A DNA stretch of 64,000 bases from Kaistia geumhonensis (GTDB lineage: Bacteria > Pseudomonadota > Alphaproteobacteria > Rhizobiales > Kaistiaceae), in assembly GCF_030815145.1 (NCBI RefSeq), contig NZ_JAUSWJ010000001.1, positions 3,772,501-3,836,500 of the forward strand, in the 5' to 3' direction. A program made the position numbers and the translations under genes. Shown one piece after another: positions 1 through 10,234 of the stretch (position 1 is its first letter; each line of letters opens with the position of its first letter). Below the pieces are notes generated by a model. That model made no database searches and was not told the origin of the DNA. It saw only the letters and a program-made list of their open reading frames with translations.

Positions 1-2193
<2,193 letters not shown>

Positions 2194-2272
2194 CGCCCTC
2201 ATTAACAATGCCCATCGCATCCGCGATGCGCTCCAATGATCAATTCCAGCTTCTTCCCTTTCTGCGCTTTGC

Positions 2273-2391
2273 CGGCCTGGTGGTCATGGCGAGGAGCCTG
2301 AACCCGATCCCATTCCGAACTCGGCCGTTAAACTCCTCCGCGCCAATGGTACTGTGTCTCAAGACCCGGGAGAGTAGGTCGCTGCCAGGCC
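2273..2391 (+). rRNA. 5S ribosomal RNA
   Basis: About 119 nt with the typical 5S core 'cccgatcccattccgaactc' and 'gagagtaggtcg' near the 3' end. The ends pair: GGCCTGG at 2274-2280 with CCAGGCC at 2385-2391. It lies about 80 bp after the 23S gene and belongs to the same rrn operon. No tRNA gene lies between it and the following terminator. Confidence 0.95.
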
Positions 2392-2431
2392 TGCAAAACG
2401 CAGAAAGAAACAACCTCTCTTCACGCCTTCC

Positions 2432-2472
2432 AAAAAGCCCCCGTTCAGGTGAACCCTGGCCGGGGGCTTTTT
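2432..2472 (+). terminator. Rho-independent terminator of the rrn operon
   Basis: AAAAGCCCCCG and CGGGGGCTTTTT form a strong stem around a loop containing 'ttcaggtgaaccctggc', ending in a T run. It sits about 40 bp after the 5S gene. Confidence 0.9.
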
Positions 2473-3286
2473 GTCGTCCTGAACACCCCATCACCCCCAA
2501 ACGGACGCCCAGCCACGCCCGCCCCAGAGCATCGGCCGCACAGGCGGAGCAGGGGGCCTGAGCCCATGCACTCGCGCACCTCGCCCCACCCCGGACGCGC
2601 AAGAGCCATCCAGCCGCCTCACCCCCGGCCCGAAAACCCACCGCGCCACCGCGACCATCCTCCGTCAAACCCCCGCCGACAGTCAGGCCCGCCACAACCC
2701 CAGCCGCAGACCCCCGCGGTCCAGCGCGACCGACCCCGGAGTGCACGAGGCGAGTGGACGAGGCGATCAGCGCGATGCCCAGGCCAGGCGCACCACCAAC
2801 CCCTCGTGATCGCTCAACACAAGACCATCCGGCGTGTGGCGGGCAATCACTGCGTGCGACACCAGATTCAGACCGGACAAGGCCAGGCAATGGTCGATCG
2901 CCGTCTCCGCCGGACCCGCCGAGCCGACGAGCTCGGACGCAGCTCTCGACAAGGCCGGCGGCTCTGTGGGCCGCCGAGATTTCGACCGCCTTCGGGACCC
3001 GCATCGGCATCGCGCCCGTCGGCTTCGCGTGGTCACAATGCATGCTGGCCAGGCGCAAGGTTAACAAATGCTTGCGCGATTGCCGCGTCTATTCATTCCC
3101 GGGAAGAGCAATATTCTCACTCTGTCGTGAGTTGCAGTTGACTAACGAAGCTAAAGCACCGCCATTCTAGGCGCGCCGGCGGGGAGCGAATCGAGCCATC
3201 TCCGCATCTGCCGGCATCCGGCTCGTCGCCTCGCGGCGGGCAGGCTCGCCGGCCTCGCCGGTGCTTTATACGGGGAAGGATTATCT
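2473..3286. other. Gene-poor spacer downstream of the rrn operon
   Basis: No intact gene can be supported in these 814 bp. The first part, about 2480-2750, is very C-rich on the plus strand with long CCC runs. The segment 2767-3036 appears to hold a decayed gene end on the minus strand (listed separately). A possible -35 TTGACT at 3138-3143 and a weak -10 CATTCT at 3163-3168, 19 bp apart, may drive the gene at 3287. Confidence 0.6.
2767..3036 (-). pseudogene. Possible remnant of an endonuclease/exonuclease/phosphatase family gene (C-terminal end)
   Basis: The last ~55 codons of this minus-strand reading frame read like the C-terminus of the endonuclease/exonuclease/phosphatase fold: an IDH motif ('AIDHCLAL'), a short strand segment ('LVSHAVI') and then 'LSDHEGLVVRLAW', where the SDH triad is the family hallmark. 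The preceding residues are arginine/serine-rich and do not look like the rest of the domain. The neighbouring frame ('EISAAHRAAGLVES') might be the upstream piece after a frameshift. No full-length domain or start is present. This is a reading by eye and needs a profile search. Confidence 0.35.
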
Positions 3287-3706
3287 ATGCGATTCATCAC
3301 GATCGGGCTGGCGGCCGCCGCTCTGACAGCCGGCATTGCCGCCGCCTCCGCCCAGACCATGAGCTATTCCGACGCCGGCGCTCTCCTCGCGAAGAGCTGT
3401 GGCAAGGATATCGAGAAGTACTGCGCCAAGATCAATCTCGGCGACGGAGCCCTGCGGGACTGCCTCATGGGACCGAATGCCAAGGTCAATCCGCAGTGCG
3501 TCGCCGACTACCAGGCGGTCGTCGCTTCGCTGACCAAGCGCGCTGCCGCGCAGGCCGCCGTTCCGAAGCTCTGCCGCAACGACGTGGCCCGCCATTGCCA
3601 GGGCATGGTCCCGGGCGACGCGCATTTCCTCTCCTGCCTGAACGCTTCCTATCGCGTCGTGACCGCCGCCTGCAATCAGGCGATCGTCGATGCAGGCTGG
3701 CGCTGA
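3287..3706 (+). CDS. Exported cysteine-rich repeat protein
   Basis: A 139-residue protein with an N-terminal signal peptide of about 22 residues ending ASAQ, so it should act in the periplasm. The mature part contains two similar cysteine-rich units: about residues 37-72 (CGKDIEKYC...C...C) and about 94-134 (LCRNDVARHC...C...C). Each has four cysteines with the C-x(6-7)-C...CL spacing known from Cys-rich GLG1-type repeats (PF00839-like). An AAGGA box precedes the ATG. It is followed after 31 bp by an OmpA-family gene on the same strand, so the two are probably co-transcribed. The function is unknown. The even number of cysteines in an oxidising compartment suggests disulfide-bonded structure. 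Confidence 0.85.
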   Translation: MRFITIGLAAAALTAGIAAASAQTMSYSDAGALLAKSCGKDIEKYCAKINLGDGALRDCLMGPNAKVNPQCVADYQAVVASLTKRAAAQAAVPKLCRNDVARHCQGMVPGDAHFLSCLNASYRVVTAACNQAIVDAGWR

Positions 3707-3737
3707 GCGGCGTGACGGATCGGAAGGAACCAAGATC

Positions 3738-4334
3738 ATGAAGAAGACCCGCATCGCCGCGCTCGCCGCCGTCCTCGCCTTTGCCGGGGCCACGCTGCCG
3801 GCCTCGGCCCAGACCGCGCTCAGCGAAAACCAGATCCTGCAGAGCCTCCAGAGCGCCGCGCGTGTCGCGCCGCCGAATCTCTCGGCCGCGCTGATCGCCA
3901 ACGCCGTGCAGGAGCACATCAAGAACAATCCGGGCATGCCGATCACCTGGACGCCGCTCCAGCTGCTCGACGGCCTCGCGCAGATCAATGTGCAGATCCA
4001 GTTCGCGCTCAACTCGGACATCATCCGCCCCGAGTCCTATGCGACCATCGGCTCGATCGCCGACGCGCTGCATCATCCGATTCTCGCCGGGTACAAATTC
4101 GTCGTGACCGGCAATACGGACACGACCGGCGACCGCATGAAGAATCTCGAGCTCAGCCAGCGCCGTGCCAACGCGGTGATGAACGCGCTCGTCACCGTCT
4201 TCAACGTCGATCCTGCCCGCCTCGAGGCCGTCGGCCTCGGTCAGGAGAATCTGCAGGACGTGCAGAACCCGACCGATCCGATCAATCGGCGTGTCCAGCT
4301 CATCAATGTCGGCAAGTATCTGCCCGGCAAGTAG
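3738..4334 (+). CDS. OmpA family protein
   Basis: 198 residues. It starts with a signal peptide (MKKTRIAALAAVLAFAG..., cleavage near ASAQ, residue 23). The C-terminal half (about residues 80-195) is an OmpA/MotB peptidoglycan-binding domain: 'INVQIQFALNSDII', 'VVTGNTDTTGD', 'LSQRRANAV' and 'NRRVQLINVG'. There is no lipobox and no obvious beta-barrel domain, so it is probably a soluble or peripherally attached periplasmic protein. A longer reading frame opens at 3690, but the ATG at 3738 with GGAAGGA upstream starts the signal peptide. It follows the cysteine-rich gene in the same orientation. A hairpin at 4384-4413 ends the unit. Confidence 0.88.
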   Translation: MKKTRIAALAAVLAFAGATLPASAQTALSENQILQSLQSAARVAPPNLSAALIANAVQEHIKNNPGMPITWTPLQLLDGLAQINVQIQFALNSDIIRPESYATIGSIADALHHPILAGYKFVVTGNTDTTGDRMKNLELSQRRANAVMNALVTVFNVDPARLEAVGLGQENLQDVQNPTDPINRRVQLINVGKYLPGK

Positions 4335-4383
4335 GGATTGTCCCGGCCGATAGGCCGCCGGGATCGATCGCGAAGCTCACGAG

Positions 4384-4413
4384 GGCCGCGGCTGCCGGAA
4401 GGCGGCCGCGGCC
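4384..4413. terminator. Hairpin between convergent genes
   Basis: GGCCGCGGC (4384-4392) and GCCGCGGCC (4405-4413) pair perfectly around a 12-nt loop in the 85-bp gap between the OmpA-family gene and the convergent amidohydrolase. T runs are weak, so the termination role is inferred from position. Confidence 0.5.
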
Positions 4414-4419
4414 TTCGCG

Positions 4420-5268
4420 TCAAAGGCGATAGAAGGCGACCGCGTTGTCGCGCCAGAACTTCCGGCGTTCGTCCTCGCTGGTGCCAGCTAGGAGGTCGTC
4501 GAGGATCTCGATCCAGCGGCGATAGGTGATCGCGAGCGTCGAAACCGGCCAGTCGCCGCCGAACATCACGCGGTCGAAGCCGAAGGCGTCGATGGCGATC
4601 GAGACGTAGCGCTTCAGTTGGTCCTCGGTCCAGTTGCGGTGGTCTGCCTCCGTCGCAACGCCCGAAATCTTGCAGACGACATTGGGCCGGCGGGCCAGCT
4701 CACGCATCTCCTCCGCCCAAGGCGAGACGAGGCCATCGGCGATGCCTGGCTTCCCGATGTGGTCGAGGATCATCGGCACGGACTCGACCCTATCCGCGAA
4801 GGCGATGACATTGGCGAGCTGCCGATGAAAGATGCAGACATCGAAGCTGAACCCGAACTCGGAAAGCATCCTCACGCCGTCCATGAAGCCGGGCCTCAGG
4901 CAGAAGTCGTCAGCCTCGGATTGCAGCAGCCGGCGGACTCCGCGCACCAGCGGCAGCTCGGAGAGGGCTTCCAGATGAGACCGGACCGCCTCGCCCTGCT
5001 CGAGCGGGGCAGCGGCAACGATTCCCTTCAGGCGTGGTTCCTGGCGGGCGAGTCCGGTGACCCACCGCGCCTCGTCCAGCGCCTGGCCGGCGTTCACCGC
5101 GCATTCCATGAACACCATGGACTCGAGCGGCAGCGCGGCGCTGGCGGCCGCGAATTCCGGCAGCTCGAGGCGCCGGTCGAGCGTGTCGTTGCCGGCGATC
5201 CAGTCATAGCCGAGTCGCATCGGGTCCCAGAGATGGACATGCGTGTCGACGAAGGGGATGGTGGGCAT
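4420..5268 (-). CDS. Amidohydrolase family protein (COG3618, lactonase-like TIM barrel)
   Basis: 282 residues, single amidohydrolase_2-type TIM-barrel domain. Motifs seen are 'VDTHVHLWDP' at the N-terminus (metal-binding HxH at residues 10 and 12), 'MILDHIGKP' in the middle and 'VMFGGDWPVS' near the C-terminus. Family members include L-rhamnono- and L-fucono-lactonases and 2-pyrone-4,6-dicarboxylate lactonase-like enzymes that open a lactone ring in sugar or aromatic breakdown. The substrate cannot be read from the sequence and no sugar-catabolism genes flank it. It is probably cytoplasmic, with no signal peptide. It is transcribed away from rpmJ and converges on the OmpA-family gene. Confidence 0.85.
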   Translation of the reverse strand: MPTIPFVDTHVHLWDPMRLGYDWIAGNDTLDRRLELPEFAAASAALPLESMVFMECAVNAGQALDEARWVTGLARQEPRLKGIVAAAPLEQGEAVRSHLEALSELPLVRGVRRLLQSEADDFCLRPGFMDGVRMLSEFGFSFDVCIFHRQLANVIAFADRVESVPMILDHIGKPGIADGLVSPWAEEMRELARRPNVVCKISGVATEADHRNWTEDQLKRYVSIAIDAFGFDRVMFGGDWPVSTLAITYRRWIEILDDLLAGTSEDERRKFWRDNAVAFYRL

Positions 5269-5460
5269 CAGTCGTTTCCTCGCCGGGCTCTGGTCATCGG
5301 CAAGCGGTTCTGCATCGGGCTCTCCTCCCTGTTCCCCGGCCTCGGCTTCTCACTCCTCGGGGGAGGGGGCCGCGTCCGCTCCCTCGCATAGCATGCCGGA
5401 ATGGACGAGGCGATGAGCGGCGGTTGTCCCAAACCATCCACCGCAAAGCCCGTCATCCGG

Positions 5461-5489
5461 TTGACATTCGCGGACCGCCTGCCTATGGT
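5461..5489 (+). promoter_or_regulatory. Candidate sigma70-type promoter of rpmJ
   Basis: TTGACA at 5461-5466 and TATGGT at 5484-5489 are separated by exactly 17 bp. The pair lies about 75 bp before the rpmJ start in a 295-bp divergent spacer. Confidence 0.6.
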
Positions 5490-5563
5490 CCGGCCAACTT
5501 TCGAGACGGGCGCCTTGGGCGCTCGTTTCGTTGTAGGCCTCAGGAATTGCGGAACTCTGCGCC

Positions 5564-5689
5564 ATGAAAATCAAGAACTCGCTCAAGGCGCTGCTCGGGC
5601 GCCATCGCGCCAATCGGCTCGTGCGCCGCAAGGGCCGCGTCTTCATCATCAACAAGGTCAACCCGCGCTACAAGGCGCGCCAGGGCTGA
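5564..5689 (+). CDS. rpmJ: 50S ribosomal protein L36 (zinc-free type)
   Basis: 41 residues beginning [14 protein letters not shown] and ending NPRYKARQG, which matches the L36 family along its full length. It has no cysteine, so it lacks the zinc-ribbon ligands of the C+ form and is the C-minus (YkgO-like) version. It is a component of the large ribosomal subunit. The gene stands alone between the divergent amidohydrolase and a TPR protein gene, with its own promoter candidate upstream. The short length and lysine/arginine richness are normal for the family. Confidence 0.95.
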   Translation: MKIKNSLKALLGRHRANRLVRRKGRVFIINKVNPRYKARQG

Positions 5690-5760
5690 TCTCTGGCGTC
5701 CGGTTCTCCGGACGCGCTCGTGATTTGACGATGCCTGCATGCCGTCCTAGCTTGGATCGC

Positions 5761-6375
5761 ATGCAGGCATTTGTCTTCAAGGCCATCGTTCTTGCCGCCT
5801 TGCTCGGTTGCGCCGCGCCGACGCTGGCCGCGGAGCCTCCCTCTGCCGCAAGCCCTTCGCCGTCGCAGTCGCTGGCGAGCAAGCCGCTCGGCGAGATGTC
5901 GATGGACGAGCTCTTTGCGACCCTTGCCGACCCGGCCAATCCTGTGCGAGGGCGCGCCGCCGAGAAGGAGATCCAGCGCCGCTGGTCCCGCTCGGGCAGC
6001 GCCACCATCGATCTCCTGATGAGCTGGGCGCAACAGTCTCTTGCCGCCAAGGAATATGGTCGCGCCCTCGATTTTCTCGATCAGGTCGTGATGCTGAAGC
6101 CCGACTATGCCGAGGGCTGGAATCGCCGGGCGACCGTATTCTATCTCCAGGACGAGTATGGCAAGGCACTCTCCGACATCGAGAAGGTGCTGGTTCTGGA
6201 ACCGCGCCATTTCGGCGCCCTCGCCGGAATCGGGACGATCTTCGAGGAACTCGACCGCAAGGCCGACGCGCTGGCGGCCTTCGAGAAGGCGCTGGCGATC
6301 GATCCCTATCTCGACGACGATGTCCGCAAATCCATCGAGCAGCTGAAGCCCGACGTCGAGGGCGAGCAGATCTGA
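5761..6375 (+). CDS. Exported tetratricopeptide repeat protein
   Basis: 204 residues. The ATG at 5761 starts a hydrophobic signal peptide (residues 1-22, ending TLAAEPP), followed by a proline/serine-rich linker to about residue 45. Residues 90-195 form about three TPR units ('YGRALDFLDQVVMLKPDYAEGWNRR', 'YGKALSDIEKVLVLEPRH', 'KADALAAFEKALAIDPY', each cited in part). It is predicted periplasmic and probably a protein-interaction scaffold. The reading frame is open further upstream to 5401 but overlaps rpmJ, so the later start is preferred. No partner is evident from the neighbours. Confidence 0.85.
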   Translation: MQAFVFKAIVLAALLGCAAPTLAAEPPSAASPSPSQSLASKPLGEMSMDELFATLADPANPVRGRAAEKEIQRRWSRSGSATIDLLMSWAQQSLAAKEYGRALDFLDQVVMLKPDYAEGWNRRATVFYLQDEYGKALSDIEKVLVLEPRHFGALAGIGTIFEELDRKADALAAFEKALAIDPYLDDDVRKSIEQLKPDVEGEQI

Positions 6376-6571
6376 CGTCGGCCCGCATCCGTCTTTCCCG
6401 GAGCGCCCGCCTCGGCTAGGCTGGGATCGGGCCGGAGGTGGCCTGCAGTCCGCACCCGCACGGCTATGGCGAACGCCTCCATGCGCTGCTCGTCCTCCAC
6501 GTTCAATCGTCGGGCGAAGGCGTCGGCAATGCGGACACCGGCGATGGCTTTGCCCGTGCGAGGGAACGGAC

Positions 6572-7114
6572 ATGCGCGATCATCGCGATGCCAAGCTTAT
6601 GGCCAAGGCTCTTCGCCAGGCCCTCAAGGCCCGGGGAACTTCAATCAACCATAGTGATGCGCTTGAAATCGTCGCGTCGCAGTTCGGGTTCAGCGACTGG
6701 AACGTCCTGTCGTCGATCGTCGAGCGGGAGGCCAGGCCGCCCGATACGCCGCAATTCGAACAGGCCGTTCCGATCGTGCGCATTTTCGATGTCGGGAAGG
6801 CACACGAGTTCTATCTCGGGTTTCTCGGCTTCTCGGTCGACTGGGAGCATCGCTATGGCGAGAACTTCCCGCTCTATACGCAGGTCTCTCGCGCCGGATT
6901 GCGGCTGCATCTCTCCGAACATGCCGGGGACGCGACGCCAGGCTGCAACATGGTGGTCGGCATGACCGGGATTCGCGCGCTCCACGCCGAACTCACCGGC
7001 AAGAACTATCGCTACATGAAGCCCGGCCTCTCGGAAGAGGGTACTCGGCTCGAGCTGGAGGTCATCGACCCCTTCCAGAACCGGATCCGTTTCATGGAAC
7101 GGACGGATCGCTGA
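6572..7114 (+). CDS. Glyoxalase-superfamily protein with N-terminal Glyoxalase_8-type segment
   Basis: 180 residues. Residues 1-55 contain 'DAKLMAKALRQAL' and 'SQFGFSDWNVLSS', typical of the small helical segment (Glyoxalase_8-like) often placed in front of bleomycin-resistance/glyoxalase folds. Residues 65-180 form one vicinal-oxygen-chelate fold ('VPIVRIFDVGKAHEFYLGFLGF', 'LELEVIDPFQNRIRFMER', quoted in part). Such proteins are often annotated as bleomycin resistance proteins, but binding or catalysis cannot be assigned here. 'GAGGGAACGGAC' lies just before the ATG. It converges on pyk across a strong hairpin. Confidence 0.85.
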   Translation: MRDHRDAKLMAKALRQALKARGTSINHSDALEIVASQFGFSDWNVLSSIVEREARPPDTPQFEQAVPIVRIFDVGKAHEFYLGFLGFSVDWEHRYGENFPLYTQVSRAGLRLHLSEHAGDATPGCNMVVGMTGIRALHAELTGKNYRYMKPGLSEEGTRLELEVIDPFQNRIRFMERTDR

Positions 7115-7126
7115 GCCCCAAGACGA

Positions 7127-7153
7127 CGATGCCCGGGCCGAGCCCGGGCATCG
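7127..7153. terminator. Strong hairpin between convergent glyoxalase and pyk genes
   Basis: CGATGCCCGGGC (7127-7138) and GCCCGGGCATCG (7142-7153) form a perfect 12-bp stem with a 3-nt loop. It sits in the 66-bp gap between two convergent genes. Flanking T runs are lacking, so it may stop transcription only weakly or serve both strands. Confidence 0.55.
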
Positions 7154-7180
7154 CTGCGTCCTGCCGCCTGGCGGGTCCGG

Positions 7181-8620
7181 CTAGTAGCTTGCGCCCTCGC
7201 TGCCGGCGCCGACGAAAGCGATGCGCAGCATGTTGGTCGCGCCCGGCGTGCGCAGCGGCACGCCGGCAGTGATGATGATGCGGTCGTTGGCCTGCGCGAA
7301 GCCCTCGCGGCCGGCGATGTGGCAGGCGCGGTTGACCATGTCGTCGAGATCGTAGGCATCGTCCGAGACCACGCAGTGGAGACCCCAGACGATCGACAGG
7401 CGCCGCGCGGTCGCCTCGATGGGCGAGAGCGCGATGATCGGCGTGCGTGGCCGCTCGCGCGCGGCGCGCAGGCCGGTCGACCCCGACGCGGTGTAGCAGC
7501 AGATGGCCGAGAGATTGAGCGTCTCGGCGATCTGGCGCGCTGCCGCGGAGATGGCGTCCGCGCCGGTCGCTTCCGGCTCGGTGCGCTGCGCATGCATGAT
7601 GTTCTTGTGGTTGATGTCGCGCTCGACCGCGGCGGCGATCTTGTCCATCGTCGCAACGGCGTCGATCGGGAACGCGCCGGCCGCCGATTCGGCCGACAGC
7701 ATGATCGCGTCGGCGCCCTCATAGACGGCGGTCGCCACATCGGACACTTCGGCCCTGGTCGGAACCGGCGCCGTGATCATCGATTCGAGCATCTGCGTCG
7801 CGACGACCACCGGCTTGCCGGCTCGGCGGCAGGCGCGGGTGATCTGCTTCTGGATGCCTGGCACCTCCTCGAGCGGCATCTCGACGCCGAGATCGCCGCG
7901 CGCCACCATGAGCGCGTCGGAGATCTCGATGATCTCAGCGAGGCGCTGAACGGCCTGCGGCTTTTCGATCTTCGACATGATGCCGGCGCGGCCGGCGGCG
8001 ATCTTGCGCACCTCGGCGACATCCTCGGGGCGCTGCACGAAGGAGAGCGCGATCCAGTCGACCTTCGCCTCGAGCGCCGCGTCGAGATCGGCGCGGTCCT
8101 TCTCGGTGAGCGCTCCGGTGCGGATCGTCGAATCCGGCACGGAAACGCCCTTGCGGTCCGAGAGCTTCGTTCCGACCTCGACCGTCGTCAGAGCAGACTT
8201 GCCGTCCGTCGACACGACGCGTAGGCGCACCTTGCCGTCGTCGATGAGCAGCCGGTGGCCAGGCTCCAGCGCCTCCAGGATCTCCGGATGCGGCAGGAAC
8301 ACGCGGCCTGCCGTGCCCGGCGTCGGGTCCGAATCGAGCGTGAAGGCCTGGCCGACGGTGATCTCCACCGCCTTGTCGGCAAAGGTGCCGAGGCGCAGCT
8401 TCGGTCCCTGCAGATCGGCGAGGATGCCGATCGGACGACCTTCCTCGCGGTCGATCTCGCGGATGATCGACACGAGCTCATGCAGCCTGTCGTGCGGCGT
8501 GTGGCTCATATTGATGCGGAACACGTCGGCTCCGGCACGGAACAACGCCAGGATCGTCGCCTTGTCGGAGGAGGCGGGTCCGAGCGTCGCGAGAATCTTG
8601 ACCTTACGCGACCGTCTCAT
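7181..8620 (-). CDS. pyk: Pyruvate kinase
   Basis: 479 residues, the usual length. It converts phosphoenolpyruvate and ADP to pyruvate and ATP, the last step of glycolysis, in the cytoplasm. Family motifs: 'KILATLGPAS' at the N-terminus, 'FRINMSH', 'ADLQGPKLRLG', 'MSKIEKPQA', 'VARGDLGVEMPLEEVP' and 'TRAEVSDVATAVYEGADA' (partial), followed by the C-terminal allosteric domain. The start ATG at 8620 overlaps the stop of the DUF1036 gene by 4 bp (ATGA), giving translational coupling. The reading frame extends upstream to 8794, but the extra residues do not resemble the family. Confidence 0.97.
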   Translation of the reverse strand: MRRSRKVKILATLGPASSDKATILALFRAGADVFRINMSHTPHDRLHELVSIIREIDREEGRPIGILADLQGPKLRLGTFADKAVEITVGQAFTLDSDPTPGTAGRVFLPHPEILEALEPGHRLLIDDGKVRLRVVSTDGKSALTTVEVGTKLSDRKGVSVPDSTIRTGALTEKDRADLDAALEAKVDWIALSFVQRPEDVAEVRKIAAGRAGIMSKIEKPQAVQRLAEIIEISDALMVARGDLGVEMPLEEVPGIQKQITRACRRAGKPVVVATQMLESMITAPVPTRAEVSDVATAVYEGADAIMLSAESAAGAFPIDAVATMDKIAAAVERDINHKNIMHAQRTEPEATGADAISAAARQIAETLNLSAICCYTASGSTGLRAARERPRTPIIALSPIEATARRLSIVWGLHCVVSDDAYDLDDMVNRACHIAGREGFAQANDRIIITAGVPLRTPGATNMLRIAFVGAGSEGASY

Positions 8621-9081
8621 TGCGTCTTCGCTCCTGCTTGGGCGGGTTCGTTCAATTGGATTGTCCAGTTCGTCTGTTCGCCGGTGTCCACTTCGAAGAA
8701 CCCGGTGCGGTTGAAGCCGCGGGCCACGCAGTCCTCCGTGCCCTGGATCGTGAACATCTTGTCCTTGGTGCACATCACGTATTTGCCGCTCCATTCGCCG
8801 CCATGGTCGTAGTCGACCGCGTAGACGTAATAGAAGCGTGACACCAGCGTGCCGCTGACGAGCGTTTCACAGCTGTTGACGGGAATGTTCCACCAGCCTT
8901 CCGTCGTCCAGATTTTCTTGTCCTTGTAGCCGATGGCGACGCCAACCCGGTTGTTCGTCTTGTTGCAGAGCCTGAGATCGGCAAATGCAGGAGCCATGCC
9001 AACGCTCGGCGCCAGCAGGAACCCTGCGGCGAGCGCGATCGCCGCAGCGAGACTGCGCCCCGACAACATGCGGCGCACCAT
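8617..9081 (-). CDS. DUF1036 domain-containing exported protein
   Basis: 154 residues from the ATG at 9081. Residues 1-33 form a signal peptide (RRMLSGRSLAAAIALAAG..., ending PAFADLRLCN). The rest is the DUF1036 domain, with 'LCNKTNNRVGVAIGYKD', 'GWWNIPVNSC', 'YYVYAVD' and four cysteines likely bridged in the periplasm. The function of DUF1036 is unknown. The gene is co-directional with pyk and overlaps its start by 4 bp. A longer frame to 9201 has no signal-like start, so the internal ATG was chosen. A TTGACA/CATAAA promoter candidate lies just upstream. Confidence 0.88.
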   Translation of the reverse strand: MVRRMLSGRSLAAAIALAAGFLLAPSVGMAPAFADLRLCNKTNNRVGVAIGYKDKKIWTTEGWWNIPVNSCETLVSGTLVSRFYYVYAVDYDHGGEWSGKYVMCTKDKMFTIQGTEDCVARGFNRTGFFEVDTGEQTNWTIQLNEPAQAGAKTQ

Positions 9082-9114
9082 CAAGGTGATCGAACTCTCG
9101 ACATGGTCGCGCGC

Positions 9115-9144
9115 TTTATGGGCGCGATTTTTTTCGGCTGTCAA
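9115..9144 (-). promoter_or_regulatory. Candidate promoter of the DUF1036-pyk operon
   Basis: On the minus strand TTGACA (9144-9139) is followed by an 18-bp spacer and CATAAA (9120-9115), about 35 bp before the DUF1036 start. Confidence 0.6.
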
Positions 9145-9283
9145 CGGTCTGGCCGCCGCCGGGGCGCCGGCGCGGTGCGAAGGAGCGAAAACAAGGGTCA
9201 TGCGTCTTCGGATTTGGGGATCGCAGGCGCCCCCGCGCGGTTCGCGGCGGCGACCTCCGATGATCGCGCCAAAGGCGGCGGCA

Positions 9284-10234
9284 TCATGACGCCGCCCCGG
9301 CGTCCGGCCGAGCAGGGGCCTTGCGCGGCCGCGCTACCATGATCCCGGCGAGGATGAGCAGGCCGCCCACCGCCTGCGGCAGCGAGATGGACTCGCCGGC
9401 GAACAGCCAGCCGAAGATCGCGCCGGCAATGGCCTCGAGGAAAATCACGAGGGCAGAGAAAGCGGCCGGCAGATGGCCGAGCGCGAAGGCGAGCAGACCC
9501 TGGCCGCCGGCATGGCTGACGAAGGACAGGCCGACAATGGCGGTGGCGCCCTCCACGGTCTTCGGGAGGATGCGGGGTTCGATCGCGAGTGCCACGGCAA
9601 GGAGCGCCAGGCTCGTGACGATCGTCGAGAGGAAGGTGATCTTGGCGGCCGATTCCGTCCTGCGCGCCACGCGCACCGGCAGAAAATAGGCGCCGAAGAA
9701 CAGCGAGGTGGCGAGGCCGCAGAGATCGCCGAAGAGGCGGTCGGGCGCGAGCTGCCAGCTCATGCCGATCAGGAAAGCTGCTCCGACGAGGCAAAGCCCG
9801 AGGCCGGCGAAGACGCTGCGGGGAACGTGCTCGCCGATGAAGAAGCCCGAGCCGAGCGCGACCCAGACGGGCGCCATGGTGGCGAGGAACACGGCGTTCG
9901 CGACGGAGGTGTTGAGGATCGCGAGATGCCAGAAGATGAGGTCGGCGGTGAAGAACAGGCCCGCATAGATGATGGCGGGGCTGAAGCGGAAGAGATCGCG
10001 CAACGTCCTGCCGGACCGCCGACCCTCGACATAAGCCCAGGCGAACAGCAACGGGATGGCGCCGCCCACGCGCCAGAACGCGCTGGCGAACGGACCGACC
10101 TCGGCATGGCGCACGAAGATCGGCGAGATTGCCATGGCGAGGGCGCCCATGACGAGGGCCGGCAGGGCCAGCGTCTGCGCCCCCTGGCGGGATTGGTCGG
10201 TCACGGTCGGGATCCAGTCGGGGACGGGGTGCAA
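9284..10234 (-). CDS. DMT superfamily transporter (EamA family)
   Basis: 316 residues with about ten hydrophobic segments arranged as two EamA repeats (roughly residues 25-155 and 170-300), which is the standard drug/metabolite transporter layout. Recognisable pieces are 'SPIFVRHAEVGPFASAFWR' in repeat 1 and 'LEAIAGAIFGWLFAGE' in repeat 2. It is an inner-membrane permease. The substrate cannot be predicted from sequence. It is transcribed away from the N-formylglutamate amidohydrolase gene with only 36 bp between the two starts, so the promoters must overlap the opposing 5' regions. Confidence 0.88.
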   Translation of the reverse strand: MHPVPDWIPTVTDQSRQGAQTLALPALVMGALAMAISPIFVRHAEVGPFASAFWRVGGAIPLLFAWAYVEGRRSGRTLRDLFRFSPAIIYAGLFFTADLIFWHLAILNTSVANAVFLATMAPVWVALGSGFFIGEHVPRSVFAGLGLCLVGAAFLIGMSWQLAPDRLFGDLCGLATSLFFGAYFLPVRVARRTESAAKITFLSTIVTSLALLAVALAIEPRILPKTVEGATAIVGLSFVSHAGGQGLLAFALGHLPAAFSALVIFLEAIAGAIFGWLFAGESISLPQAVGGLLILAGIMVARPRKAPARPDAGAAS

